In this document: positions 10,145 through 18,864 of the stretch, in pieces
How the letters are laid out: each line of letters begins with the position of its first letter
How positions within the stretch are numbered: position 1 is the stretch's first letter
From: Prochlorococcus sp. AG-402-N10
GTDB lineage: Bacteria; Cyanobacteriota; Cyanobacteriia; PCC-6307; Cyanobiaceae
Direction of reading: 5' to 3'
Length of the DNA: 64,000 bases
Assembly: GCA_003216465.1 (NCBI GenBank)
Contig: QCIU01000001.1
Location: forward strand, 186,001 to 250,000
Notes under the pieces: model-generated
Told to the model about the DNA's origin: nothing
The model's database searches: none
What the model saw: the letters and a program-made list of their open reading frames with translations, nothing else
Translations under genes and position numbers: made by a program

Positions 10145-10576
10145 ATGAATAAAACAATTACTCCTTCTTTAGAAACTATTGGAAGAAATTGGTTTCTAGT
10201 TGACGCTCAAAATAAAACACTTGGCAGGCTTGCTACAGAAATAGCATCTGTATTACGTGGAAAGAATAAACCGACTTTTACACCTCATTTAGATACAGGT
10301 GATTTCGTTATTGTGGTAAATGCTGAAAAAGTAGAAATCTCAGGGAAAAAAGCTACTCAGAAACTATATAGAAGGCATTCTGGAAGACCGGGAGGAATGA
10401 AGATTGAAAAATTTGAATCTCTTCAAGAAAGAATTCCAGAAAGAATAATTGAGCAAGCAGTTAAAGGAATGCTTCCTCATAATTCATTAGGTAGGCAGCA
10501 ATTCAAGAAATTAAAAGTTTATAAAGGTTCAGATCATCCTCATGCTGCACAAAATCCTGTATTATTAAATGGTTAA
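10145..10576 (+). CDS. rplM: 50S ribosomal protein L13
   Basis: L13 is an early assembly protein of the 50S. The sequence has [20 protein letters not shown], the [12 protein letters not shown] strand and the conserved [20 protein letters not shown] motif. It is 143 residues, as expected. The 118-base gap upstream holds an AT-rich stretch with tagaat near 10100, a plausible -10 element, so an internal promoter is possible. It pairs with rpsI, as nearly everywhere in bacteria. Confidence 0.97.
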   Translation: MNKTITPSLETIGRNWFLVDAQNKTLGRLATEIASVLRGKNKPTFTPHLDTGDFVIVVNAEKVEISGKKATQKLYRRHSGRPGGMKIEKFESLQERIPERIIEQAVKGMLPHNSLGRQQFKKLKVYKGSDHPHAAQNPVLLNG

Positions 10577-10585
10577 GTTTTAACA

Positions 10586-10996
10586 ATGAATAGTCAAATA
10601 AAAAACAAAGCCGTTTATTGGGGGACTGGAAGAAGAAAAACTTCTGTGGCCAGAGTTCGTTTAATCCCAGGTAGTGGACAAATTAAAATAAACGGTCGTT
10701 CTGGCGATGACTACTTAAACTTTAACCCACTACATCTAAACTCAGTAAAAGCCCCTTTACAAACATTAGGTCTTGAAAACTCTTATGATATTTTTGTAAA
10801 TGTTTTTGGCGGTGGTTTAACTGGGCAAGCTGATGCTATCAAACAGGGAGCAGCAAGAGCCCTTTGTGAATTATCACCTGACAACCGAAAGCCTTTAAAA
10901 ACAGAGGGACACCTCAGTAGAGACCCTAGGGCAAAAGAAAGAAGAAAATATGGTCTTAAAAAAGCTAGAAAAGCACCACAATTCTCAAAACGTTAA
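10586..10996 (+). CDS. rpsI: 30S ribosomal protein S9
   Basis: S9 reaches the P-site with its basic C-terminal tail. The protein has [19 protein letters not shown] near the start, [19 protein letters not shown] in the middle, and ends in [12 protein letters not shown], the canonical S9 tail with the terminal SKR. The length of 136 residues is normal. It lies 9 bases after rplM. Confidence 0.97.
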   Translation: MNSQIKNKAVYWGTGRRKTSVARVRLIPGSGQIKINGRSGDDYLNFNPLHLNSVKAPLQTLGLENSYDIFVNVFGGGLTGQADAIKQGAARALCELSPDNRKPLKTEGHLSRDPRAKERRKYGLKKARKAPQFSKR

Positions 10997-11006
10997 AACA
11001 TTTATT

Positions 11007-11258
11007 ATGCCTAAATCAGAGATTCATCCTAAATGGTATCCAGATGCAAAAGTTATTTGCAATGGTGAAGTTGTAATGACAACAGGTTCAACACAGCCGG
11101 AACTCCATGTTGATGTATGGAGTGGAAATCATCCTTTCTTTACTGGGACTCAAAAAATTCTTGATACCGAAGGTAGAGTTGATAGATTTATGAAAAAATA
11201 TGGAATGGGTTCAGCTGACTCAGCCACCTCAAAGGAATCTAAAGATTCAGATAAATAG
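11007..11258 (+). CDS. rpmE: 50S ribosomal protein L31, zinc-less form
   Basis: I choose the ATG at 11007 (83 residues), where the family begins MPKSEIHPKWYPDAKVICNG; an upstream in-frame ATG at 10950 lies inside rpsI and would add 19 unrelated residues. The core HVDVWSGNHPFFTGTQKI is typical of L31. The four zinc-binding cysteines of the C+ type are mostly gone: only one Cys (in VICNG) remains and the second pair is replaced by W and N. L31 bridges the subunits at the central protuberance. It follows rpsI by 10 bases. Confidence 0.93.
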   Translation: MPKSEIHPKWYPDAKVICNGEVVMTTGSTQPELHVDVWSGNHPFFTGTQKILDTEGRVDRFMKKYGMGSADSATSKESKDSDK

Positions 11259-11291
11259 AAATTGAGTATCAAATATTAAGCAAATTTTCAA

Positions 11292-12386
11292 TTGGAATAC
11301 ACAACATTAATTGCAAGATTGAAAAATGCTTCAGAAAATTTTGAGAATTTGGAAATGCAGCTTGCAGATCCTGATATTGCAAATAATCCTAAAAAACTAG
11401 AATCTATAGCAAGAGAAAGATCGAAGCTGGAGCCCTTGGTAATAGATTACAATCAATTGCTTGATACTGATCAAGAAATTGAAGACTCCAAAGGGTTACT
11501 TAAAGATAATAGAAATGATAAAGATATGGAATCTTTGATCAATGAAGAATTATGTAGTTTAGAAGACCTCAAAAATAGTCTTATTCAAAAATTAACAATA
11601 GCCTTATTGCCAAAAGATCCACGAGATGAAAGAAGTGTAATGTTAGAAATAAGAGCGGGAGCAGGAGGAAATGAAGCTTGTATTTGGGCTGGTGATCTAG
11701 CAAGAATGTATGAAAGATATGGTCAAAAAATTGGTTGGTCTGTAAAACCTATTAGTGCTTCTGAATCGGATATGGGAGGATTTAAAGAATTAGTTATTTC
11801 TGTAAAAGGAGATTCTGTTTATAGCCAATTAAAATTTGAGGCAGGAGTTCATAGAGTTCAAAGAGTCCCAGCAACTGAATCTCAAGGAAGAGTTCATACT
11901 TCTACTGCAACAGTAGCTGTTATGCCTGAGGCTGATCCAGTAGAAGTTAAGATTGATCCAACTGAGATAGAAATTGGTACAGCTAGATCAGGTGGCGCCG
12001 GAGGCCAAAATGTTAATAAGGTAGAAACTGCTATTGATCTTATCCACAAGCCGACAGGGATAAGAGTATTTTGTACTCAAGAAAGATCTCAGCTACAAAA
12101 TCGTGAGCGAGCCATGGAAATCTTAAGAGCTAAATTATATGAAATTCAATTAAAAGAAGCTAACGCAAAGGAGAGATCTCAAAGACTAATGCAAGTGGGA
12201 AGTGGGGATAGAAGTGAAAAAATTAGAACTTACAATTTTAAAGATAATAGAACTACTGACCACAGATTAGGATCCAATTTTTCATTAGAGCCAATTCTGG
12301 AAGGACAATTAGATGAAGTTATTGATGCTTGTTTAGCACAAGAACAGAAAAGGATGCTGGAAGATTTTAATGAGAATAAAAATTAA
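11292..12386 (+). CDS. prfA: Peptide chain release factor 1
   Basis: RF1 reads UAA and UAG stop codons and triggers peptide release. The GGQ loop is in [18 protein letters not shown] around residue 237, and the PAT stop-codon recognition tripeptide is in [17 protein letters not shown] (about residue 195). The start is TTG at 11292 and the length (364) is normal. It ends this run of translation genes. The next gene is convergent. Confidence 0.96.
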   Translation: MEYTTLIARLKNASENFENLEMQLADPDIANNPKKLESIARERSKLEPLVIDYNQLLDTDQEIEDSKGLLKDNRNDKDMESLINEELCSLEDLKNSLIQKLTIALLPKDPRDERSVMLEIRAGAGGNEACIWAGDLARMYERYGQKIGWSVKPISASESDMGGFKELVISVKGDSVYSQLKFEAGVHRVQRVPATESQGRVHTSTATVAVMPEADPVEVKIDPTEIEIGTARSGGAGGQNVNKVETAIDLIHKPTGIRVFCTQERSQLQNRERAMEILRAKLYEIQLKEANAKERSQRLMQVGSGDRSEKIRTYNFKDNRTTDHRLGSNFSLEPILEGQLDEVIDACLAQEQKRMLEDFNENKN

Positions 12387-12398
12387 ATTATTCTAATC

Positions 12399-12956
12399 TT
12401 AGGCAGCTAAACCAATTACATACTTACTCCATTCTTTGTGTTTGCCTGAATCTATTTGTCTTGTCGCTTCAAAATTTAGATTACTTAATGGGCGATATGG
12501 CTTTCGTTTTAAAGGCATATTTGCTTCTTCGGGAGTCCTGTTCCCTTTCTGAACATTACATCTAAGGCATGCAGTTGTTACATTTTCCCAATTATCAGTT
12601 CCACCTCTGCTTCTTGGCAAAACATGATCTATAGATAAATCGCTCCCTCTATGATTACAGTATTGACATGAATTATTGTCTCTAAGAAGTATATTTTTTC
12701 TTGTAAGAGAAACTTCCCTGAAGGGAACTTTAACGTAATAGCGGAGTCTAATAACGGTTGGTAGTTTTTGACCAGAATGTATCAGATATGATTGATCTTC
12801 TTCTAAACTTTCTGCTTTACCTTTAATCATTAAAATTATAGCTCTACGCCAAGAAGTGATGTTTAAAGGTTCATAAGATGCATTTAAAACAAGAGTCTGG
12901 CCCATGCCAAAAATCAATTTACATGTCATGCTAGCGGTATATTTAAACATGCGCAT
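12399..12956 (-). CDS. HNH endonuclease family protein
   Basis: The protein has an HNH nuclease domain: CQYCNHRGSDLSIDHVLPR (zinc Cys pair plus the ID-H of the first His) and, further on, ENVTTACLRCNVQKGNRTP with the second Cys pair and the N. It belongs to a cyanobacterial HNH family that starts MGQTLVLNASYEPLNITSWR. That Met is residue 18 here (codon at 12903-12905), so the true start may be there or at the Met at 12927-12929, giving 168 or 176 residues. The DNA target and role are unknown. The gene is convergent with prfA, with a 12-base gap. It looks like a core gene of the lineage and not a homing endonuclease inserted in another gene. Confidence 0.85.
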   Translation of the reverse strand: MRMFKYTASMTCKLIFGMGQTLVLNASYEPLNITSWRRAIILMIKGKAESLEEDQSYLIHSGQKLPTVIRLRYYVKVPFREVSLTRKNILLRDNNSCQYCNHRGSDLSIDHVLPRSRGGTDNWENVTTACLRCNVQKGNRTPEEANMPLKRKPYRPLSNLNFEATRQIDSGKHKEWSKYVIGLAA

Positions 12957-12986
12957 ATAATCGCGTAAACATTAATAAAGATTCTC

Positions 12987-14174
12987 TTGGATAATCGAAA
13001 AAATAACTTTGATACTCGTCCAAGATTTGGAGGGGATATAGATCCAACTCAAAGAGCTTGGATAGAGGTAAGTGGCAAAGCAATAGAGGAAAACGTCAGG
13101 AAATTAAGATCTAAATTAAAAAATAATTGTCAATTTATGGCAGTTGTTAAAGCTGATGGATATGGACATGATGCAAAAGTTGTATCGGAAAATGCTATTA
13201 AAGGCGGTGCTTCTCAATTAGGAGTAGCAACCTTAAAGGAGGGAATAAAACTTCGTTCTTATGGAATAAGTGTCCCAATTCTTATACTTGGTAATCTTTA
13301 TACAAAAAAAGATCTATCTACATGCTTCAGAAACGATTTAATGCCAACAATTAGTACTTTTAGAGAATGTTTGATTTGTAATAATATCGGAAAGAGCAAT
13401 AATTTGAAATTTTCGTTACATTTAAAAGTTGATACTGGGATGTCAAGATTGGGATTTGAATATTATGAGTTTGTTAAACAATTTAATAAGATTGAATGTC
13501 TTGAAAATATAGCTGTTAAGGGTATATATAGTCATCTTGCCTGTGCAGATGAAAATAATGCATTACAACCCAATAGTAGTACCCAATTACAAAGAGAAAA
13601 ATTTCAAGAATTATTGAAACTCATTAATATTGATGAGAAACAAAATATCAAGATTCATCTTGCAAATTCAGCGGGCATGATTCTAGGCAAAGATTTTCAT
13701 TTTGATATGGTTCGAGTTGGATTATCTATGTACGGTTATGATCCACTAAAAAAGATAAAAAAAAATTTATTTCTTAAACCTGCATTATTTTTGAAGGCTA
13801 AGGTGACTTTTGTGCGAACTATTGAAAAAGGCATTGGTGTAAGTTATGGAAATAAATTTATTAGCGATAGAAAAACAAAGTTGGCTGTTTTAGGTATTGG
13901 TTATGCAGATGGCATTATTAGAAATCTCTCTGGCAAAATAAGTTTGATTCATAATGAAAAACTTTACCCTCAGGTTGGATCAATAACAATGGATCAAATG
14001 ATGGTAGATATTACAGATTCTGATGATATTACAGTTGGCAGTACCATGCTATTACTAGGATCTCAAGGAGGACAAATAATTTCTCCTGTTGATTGGGCAT
14101 ATAAATGCAATAGCATTCCTTGGGAAATTCTTTGTTCTTTTAAAAATAGATTACCAAGAGTCCAAGTTGATTAG
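12987..14174 (+). CDS. alr: Alanine racemase
   Basis: This PLP enzyme makes D-alanine for peptidoglycan. The PLP lysine is in MAVVKADGYGHDAKVV (about residue 55), and the catalytic tyrosine is likely in GVSYGNKFIS (about residue 290), followed by the KLAVLGIGYADGI segment. The start is TTG at 12987 and gives 395 residues, somewhat longer than the usual 360-390 because of an extra N-terminal stretch. It is divergent from the HNH gene with 30 bases between starts. Confidence 0.95.
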   Translation: MDNRKNNFDTRPRFGGDIDPTQRAWIEVSGKAIEENVRKLRSKLKNNCQFMAVVKADGYGHDAKVVSENAIKGGASQLGVATLKEGIKLRSYGISVPILILGNLYTKKDLSTCFRNDLMPTISTFRECLICNNIGKSNNLKFSLHLKVDTGMSRLGFEYYEFVKQFNKIECLENIAVKGIYSHLACADENNALQPNSSTQLQREKFQELLKLINIDEKQNIKIHLANSAGMILGKDFHFDMVRVGLSMYGYDPLKKIKKNLFLKPALFLKAKVTFVRTIEKGIGVSYGNKFISDRKTKLAVLGIGYADGIIRNLSGKISLIHNEKLYPQVGSITMDQMMVDITDSDDITVGSTMLLLGSQGGQIISPVDWAYKCNSIPWEILCSFKNRLPRVQVD

Positions 14175-14235
14175 ACATTTCGATTAAATAAATAATTTTG
14201 AATGTTTACTAATAAATTGATAATGTATAAGAATT

Positions 14236-14324
14236 GGAGAGGTGGCTGAGTGGTTGAAAGCGGCTCCCTGCTAAGGAGTTACAGGAGGTAACTTTTGTCG
14301 AGGGTTCGAATCCCTCCCTCTCCG
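14236..14324 (+). tRNA. tRNA-Ser (anticodon GCT)
   Basis: The sequence folds as a class II tRNA. The acceptor stem pairs GGAGAGG with CCTCTCC, the anticodon loop is CTGCTAA with anticodon GCT (reads AGC/AGU), and there is a long serine-type variable arm (about 14278-14299). The T-arm is GAGGG-TTCGAAT-CCCTC. The discriminator is G, and CCA is not encoded. The length is 89 bases. Confidence 0.95.
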
Positions 14325-14824
14325 TTCTTTATTCGTTCAGGCGAGTTCGTATAAGTTCAGAAAAAAGAAATCATTTAGTAGAAATAGGATTCTCTCTTTT
14401 ATGTATTCACTAACTCTTCTCTTTGTTTTCTTTTAAGCAATGCCAATCTTGGCAGTGGGGTTTATTCTTTTCTTAAGACATTATGAAATAACCTCCCAAA
14501 TATTTGCTTTACTCTCCCTCTCTTTTGACTCCTCTTACTTCCTCTTCTTTTATCATTCTCAGTATTTCCTAACAAAATTTTCGTATGAACGAAACGTCTC
14601 CATAATCGCATTTGCCAATGATAGCTTGAACTTCTCTGAATTATTTTTAATTAATTAAGGTAAGTCCTCATTTCTATTTTAAAGATTTCTCACTAATAAA
14701 TCAAAATTACAGTCTTATTATATTTATTAATAATTATTGCTAGAAAATATCAATTAGATAATACTTTTAGTCTAGTTATATTTTTTTGATTAAAGTAAAA
14801 ATTAATTTTATTTTGAAGTCCTAG
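14325..14824. other. 500-base gap with no convincing gene
   Basis: The stretch follows tRNA-Ser directly. It holds GTTCAG twice near its start (about 14335 and 14354) and then pyrimidine-rich DNA. One + frame is open for 72 codons from 14440, but the product looks like translated noise with no domain, no Shine-Dalgarno sequence and hydrophobic low complexity. The minus strand has only very short frames. The last 130 bases are extremely AT-rich and probably hold the promoter of the acyltransferase. I looked for a copy of the tRNA 3' end and did not see one. Confidence 0.6.
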
Positions 14825-15574
14825 ATGAATAGAATAGTACAAATAAAACTTAATTCTCAACAAATAAATAAACTCAATTCAATTTTTGTAGAAATACATC
14901 CACATGGCAAGAAAAAATTTGAAATAGGACAGAGCTTAATATTTCTTGAGTCAGTAACAGTCGGAACTTCTTTTGGAATATATGCAGGAAATTTTATTCC
15001 AAGTATAGGTAGTTATTCTTTCTCACACTCTCCATTTTTTGAGTTAATTCCATTTGATATTGGCAATTATGTATCTATAGGCGAACAGGTTTGTAGTTTT
15101 GGTTTTGAACATCCTATTAATAATTTAGGCACCTCGCCTCTTTTTTATCAGAAAAATCGTAATTTGTTTAAGCGAGTAGAAATAAATACGTCTAAAAAAA
15201 CTATTAATGATAAAGGGATAGTTATTGCTAATGATGTTTGGATAGGAAGAGGAGCAATGTTAAAGAGAGGAATAAATATTGGTAATGGAGCAGTTGTTGG
15301 TGCTGGTTCTATTGTTACAAAAAATGTACCTGATTATGCTGTAGTTGCAGGTAATCCAGCAAAGATCATTAAATATAGATTTAATGAGAATATTATTGAA
15401 CGTCTCATTAAAGTTAAATGGTGGAATCTTCCACTCGAAGAACTATCAAAAATAGATTTTAACTTGCCTATTTTAAAAATCATCGAAACTTTGGAGGAGT
15501 CAAATTCTTTCGATTTTAAATCACCTTTGAAAAAAACTTTGCTTATAGATTTATTAGGAATTAAGCTACTTTAA
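14825..15574 (+). CDS. CatB-like acyltransferase (left-handed beta-helix)
   Basis: The protein is a hexapeptide-repeat transferase of the xenobiotic acetyltransferase (CatB/Vat) type, which moves acetyl from acetyl-CoA to a hydroxyl of a sugar or other small acceptor. Evidence is the beta-helix stretch VWIGRGAMLKRGINIGNGAV followed by GAGSIVTKNVPDYAVVAGNPAK (about residues 139-180), and the family C-terminal WWNLP. A His in FGFEHPINN (around residue 97) sits where these enzymes have their catalytic base. The length is 249. The acceptor cannot be told from sequence; surface sugar acetylation is more likely than antibiotic resistance. It lies just beyond tRNA-Ser, with no operon partner. Confidence 0.8.
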   Translation: MNRIVQIKLNSQQINKLNSIFVEIHPHGKKKFEIGQSLIFLESVTVGTSFGIYAGNFIPSIGSYSFSHSPFFELIPFDIGNYVSIGEQVCSFGFEHPINNLGTSPLFYQKNRNLFKRVEINTSKKTINDKGIVIANDVWIGRGAMLKRGINIGNGAVVGAGSIVTKNVPDYAVVAGNPAKIIKYRFNENIIERLIKVKWWNLPLEELSKIDFNLPILKIIETLEESNSFDFKSPLKKTLLIDLLGIKLL

Positions 15575-15805
15575 ATAACTAATTAAATTAGTTTAAAAGA
15601 TTTTATTAAATTGCTATCGGTGGCTAATTTTTTTTAGATTTATCAATTGTTTTTTTTATATTTATTTGTTTTGTTAGTACTAGTTAAGTCAATTTAGGTA
15701 TTTGAGTAGAAAAATATTAGCTTTTTATGCTTTACTCTTCCATACCACTCTGCTGCAGTCATTTATAGTTCTAAGCTTACGAACTCCCTATTATAAAAAT
15801 CGTTT

Positions 15806-16609
15806 TTATTTTTGGTATTTTTTAAAAAAATCAATATCGATATCTTTAAGATCATTTACCGAATTAAGAATTAAATCAGCTCCCGCCTCTAGAAGTTTTG
15901 ATTCATATGAATCACGTTCTTTCACTCTAGATTTCAAATGGAGATGAGGTGGAGCTATTCCAATACTAAGAAATTTTTGACTTGGAATTATTTTTTTTGC
16001 ATTATTAACTGTATTTATATCAGCAATAGTGTCACCGACATATGCAATTGGTATATTTTTATGACCTAGTTTATTTCTGCAAAGCTTGCTTGCTAGGTAA
16101 AGAAAACCTTGAGGATCTGGCTTATCAGGAGCATCACCCATTGCTATTAAAGGGGGAGATACTAATTTCAGTCTCTTTTCTAAAACAAATTTTGCAGAAG
16201 CAGATTCAGCTCCACTTACAAACCCCCAACTAATCTTTTTTGCACTTAAAAAAGTAAAGAATTCTTTTTCTACTAATAAGTCCTCATTTCTTATAAAACC
16301 TGACCAATCTTTAGAATCTTTATTTGGATTACCACCAAAATAAAAGTTTTCAAAACATTCAATAATATCTTTTCTTTGAGGTGGTTTAAGTTTTAAATTT
16401 TTTATTTTAATATTCCTCTTTATCAGTTCTAAACTTAAATCCCAATCATTATTCCAAATTCCCTCATTTTTTGCATCATCAATGTCTTTATAACTTGGTT
16501 CCCATCCGCAAAATTGATAAACTGTATTTTTTAGTGAAAGCCTATAACTATTTTCTACACTTCGTATAACCCCATCTATATCAAATAAAATTACACCAAT
16601 ATTATTCAA
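15806..16609 (-). CDS. HAD superfamily hydrolase, unknown substrate
   Basis: This is a 267-residue HAD-fold phosphatase candidate. Motif I is VILFDIDGVIRSVENSY (Asp 10 and 12), motif III is around GDAPDKPDPQGFLY, and motif IV is AYVGDTIADINTV. It matches a HAD subfamily IA group of uncharacterised proteins (I recall TIGR01548) found in cyanobacteria. The substrate is unknown. It is in the same orientation as the CbiG-CobJ gene but about 100 bases downstream of it, so co-transcription is possible and unproven. Confidence 0.8.
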   Translation of the reverse strand: MNNIGVILFDIDGVIRSVENSYRLSLKNTVYQFCGWEPSYKDIDDAKNEGIWNNDWDLSLELIKRNIKIKNLKLKPPQRKDIIECFENFYFGGNPNKDSKDWSGFIRNEDLLVEKEFFTFLSAKKISWGFVSGAESASAKFVLEKRLKLVSPPLIAMGDAPDKPDPQGFLYLASKLCRNKLGHKNIPIAYVGDTIADINTVNNAKKIIPSQKFLSIGIAPPHLHLKSRVKERDSYESKLLEAGADLILNSVNDLKDIDIDFFKKYQK

Positions 16610-16712
16610 TTGATTAATCTCAATTCTACTTGATTAAAGATTAATATCCTCTTACAAAAAAAGCAAAACTAAAATTGTAATGATCTTTATATTATTTTTT
16701 TGAATTTGCTTT

Positions 16713-18527
16713 TTATAGATATCCTCTTTGGGTTAAAAATATTTCATCAACTAAAGTAGTTCTAGAATTTCCAATAATAATTATTGATAGCATATCTATA
16801 TCTTCTAAAGGAATTTTATCTAAAGTAAAAAATCTCTTTGATTGGTTTTGTCTTCCTACTTGTCTTCCTACTAAGACTGGAGTACTCCCAGGTCTGTATC
16901 CTAAGCATAATTCTAAAGCCCTTTTTAATTGCCAATTTCTTTCACGTGATTGTGGATTGAAAATGGTAATTACAAAGTCTCCCAATAAAGCACCCGCAAT
17001 TCTTTTTTCTATAGATTCCCAAGGAGTTAACTTATCACTCAAGCTGATTGAACAGAAGTCATTCATTAAAGGAGCTCCACCAAGTGCAGCTGCCAACTGC
17101 ATGCTACTTATTCCTGGATGAATTTCAAATGAAGGCCTAAATTCTTTATTAACTTTTTGGATTAATTCTAAAAATAAACCAGCCATACCGTAAAACCCTG
17201 CCTCACCAGACGATATTAGTGCTACTTTCATTCCCTCTTCAGCAAGTTTTATAGCCTTCTCACACCTATCTTTTTCTTCAGTAAGATTACTTTCAATTAA
17301 GACTTGATCTTTCCTTTTAAGAGGTTTAATTAAATCTAAATACATTTTGTATCCTATCCAAATAGAACATTTTGATAAAGCTTTTCTCGCATCATTTGTT
17401 AAATAGGAAATATCTCCTGGTCCACTACCAATAACATGCACTTCGCCTGTTGATGGGGAATATTGATTTTTAGATTGAGCTATTGCAATAGTAACTGCGC
17501 CGGATTTACTTTTTGAAAGATCGATACTTTTAAAAATTTTCTTTCCTTGTAATAGTTTTGAACCTTTTCCTGCAGCCAGAATACAAGCAGCCTCAGCAAC
17601 TGAAGGTGTCCCAATCTCATTAAGTACGATATTTGATGGATTAGGGACATTGATTGTAGAGAGCTCATCAGATGTGAAAAATTTTATAGGCAATTTATTT
17701 TCTTTTGAGATCTTTACAAATGCTTGCTCATCTCTCTTAATATCGATGGTTGCATATCCTGCTATTGATAATGGAGATAAATTATTAGTTGCTAAAAAAT
17801 TTTGTATGGAGTCTTCAATTAATTCTTTGCTAGTATTTCTCTCACAACCTAAACCGATCCACAATGTAGAAGGATGCCAAGTATTTCTTTGGTCACTATA
17901 TATACTTATATGAAAAGTTGACTCCTTTTGCTTATCATCTTCATCTGATAATTGATTAATAGTATTTCCAGCTTCGGAGTTTTTCCATAAATTATTGCCT
18001 GATAATTGGCTACAAAAAATATCTTTATTGTTAGCTTGTTTTATTACTAGTTTTGACCAGTCTTTTACATCTCCAGACCTTTTCCACCCCCATTGATATC
18101 CAAATGAATCAATATTTAGAAAATTCTTCTCAACTGAATTGTTAGTTTCTATTATTTCCCCTCCAAATAAATTACTTATTTGAAATGCAATATTTTGAAC
18201 ATTTGATTGATGTGAGCCAATAATGGGGACAATTTTTAATCCTTTTTTATCAATAACAATTACACCAGGATCTTTATCTTTAGAAGATAATAAAGAGTTG
18301 ATAAGTCTTATTGAGGCGCCTATTGAGCCAATAAATAGAATTAAATCCACTTTGTCCCACTTTTCTCTCAAAATTTGCTTAGGTTTGACAAATTCAATAG
18401 AGTCTTTTATGTGTTTATCTTTCTTGGATGAACTTCCTATATAAATCTCATTAATGAATTCAGTTTTTTTTAGTCTTTTTAAAATCTCTTTTGAAGTATC
18501 AGAAAAACCTATTGCAATACCTTTCAA
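16713..18527 (-). CDS. cobJ: Fused CbiG-CobJ, cobalamin biosynthesis
   Basis: The 604-residue protein joins two steps of corrin ring synthesis. Residues 1-125 resemble the CbiG N-terminal region (LILFIGSIGASIRLI, VIVIDKKGLKIVPIIGSH) and about 220-345 the CbiG C-terminal region (GLGCERNTS, GTPSVAEAACILAAG). Residues 361-604 are CobJ/CbiH, precorrin-3B C17-methyltransferase (GEVHVIGSGPGDISYLT, ISSGEAGFYGMAG, PGISSMQLAAALGGAPLMND). CobJ methylates C17 using SAM and contracts the ring; CbiG opens the delta-lactone. The stretch 130-215 is polar and not recognisable. The fusion has been seen in marine picocyanobacteria. It serves the B12 needed by enzymes such as the radical SAM protein further along. 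Confidence 0.9.
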   Translation of the reverse strand: MKGIAIGFSDTSKEILKRLKKTEFINEIYIGSSSKKDKHIKDSIEFVKPKQILREKWDKVDLILFIGSIGASIRLINSLLSSKDKDPGVIVIDKKGLKIVPIIGSHQSNVQNIAFQISNLFGGEIIETNNSVEKNFLNIDSFGYQWGWKRSGDVKDWSKLVIKQANNKDIFCSQLSGNNLWKNSEAGNTINQLSDEDDKQKESTFHISIYSDQRNTWHPSTLWIGLGCERNTSKELIEDSIQNFLATNNLSPLSIAGYATIDIKRDEQAFVKISKENKLPIKFFTSDELSTINVPNPSNIVLNEIGTPSVAEAACILAAGKGSKLLQGKKIFKSIDLSKSKSGAVTIAIAQSKNQYSPSTGEVHVIGSGPGDISYLTNDARKALSKCSIWIGYKMYLDLIKPLKRKDQVLIESNLTEEKDRCEKAIKLAEEGMKVALISSGEAGFYGMAGLFLELIQKVNKEFRPSFEIHPGISSMQLAAALGGAPLMNDFCSISLSDKLTPWESIEKRIAGALLGDFVITIFNPQSRERNWQLKRALELCLGYRPGSTPVLVGRQVGRQNQSKRFFTLDKIPLEDIDMLSIIIIGNSRTTLVDEIFLTQRGYL

Positions 18528-18864
18528 TTTCAGAAGTTCTGTTTAATATCAATTTAAAACTATATCTTGTAGTAGTAATTAAAAAATGGAGAATTGAAAT
18601 ATAAAAAAAAATTAAAGAAATTTATGCTTTTTTAAGTAATTATACTCAAAAGTATTTCATGTTAAGGGATTTGCTAAATATTAATTAAGTAACAATCATT
18701 AGAACATTTGTTACGTTCCTGCATATCCAAAGAATCTTTAGCTTATTATTTTTGAAACGAGTATCTAAAGTTTTGATTTTTATCGTTTCTTCAAGTTTAT
18801 GATTATTAATAAGCTTTTAGATTTGATTAATCTGCTTTAAGATCAATTATTTTTGAGGTGCTAG
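18528..18864. promoter_or_regulatory. psaA upstream region (337 bases, no gene)
   Basis: The gap lies between the divergent cbiG-cobJ and psaA starts, so it must hold both promoters. It is very AT-rich. A GTAACAA...TTGTTAC dyad is at 18689-18714. A Shine-Dalgarno sequence gaggtg (18855-18860) lies 4 bases before the psaA ATG. I see no open frame of note on either strand. The long leader suits a highly regulated gene, but I cannot assign -10 boxes with confidence. Confidence 0.55.
18689..18714. promoter_or_regulatory. Inverted repeat upstream of psaA
   Basis: GTAACAA at 18689-18695 is mirrored by TTGTTAC at 18708-18714 with a 12-base spacer, about 150 bases before the psaA ATG. It could be an operator for a dimeric regulator. 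It does not match the NtcA pattern (GTA-N8-TAC), and is only loosely like the TTAC direct repeats of RpaB sites. The dyad is seen directly; the function is inference. Confidence 0.35.

Noticed and set aside
12399..12956. Homing endonuclease or mobile intron
   Set aside because: It is a stand-alone gene of a widespread cyanobacterial HNH family, with no interrupted host gene.
14440..14658. 72-codon + frame in the gap after tRNA-Ser
   Set aside because: No domain, no ribosome site, and a composition like translated AT/pyrimidine-rich DNA; treated as noncoding.
15694..15762. 22-codon minus-strand frame starting MTAAEWYGRVKHKK
   Set aside because: The start reads like protein, but it is too short and has no ribosome site; may be a decayed fragment, not reported as a gene.
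15702..15947. 81-codon + frame
   Set aside because: It runs into the HAD gene on the other strand, has no domain and looks like an antisense shadow.
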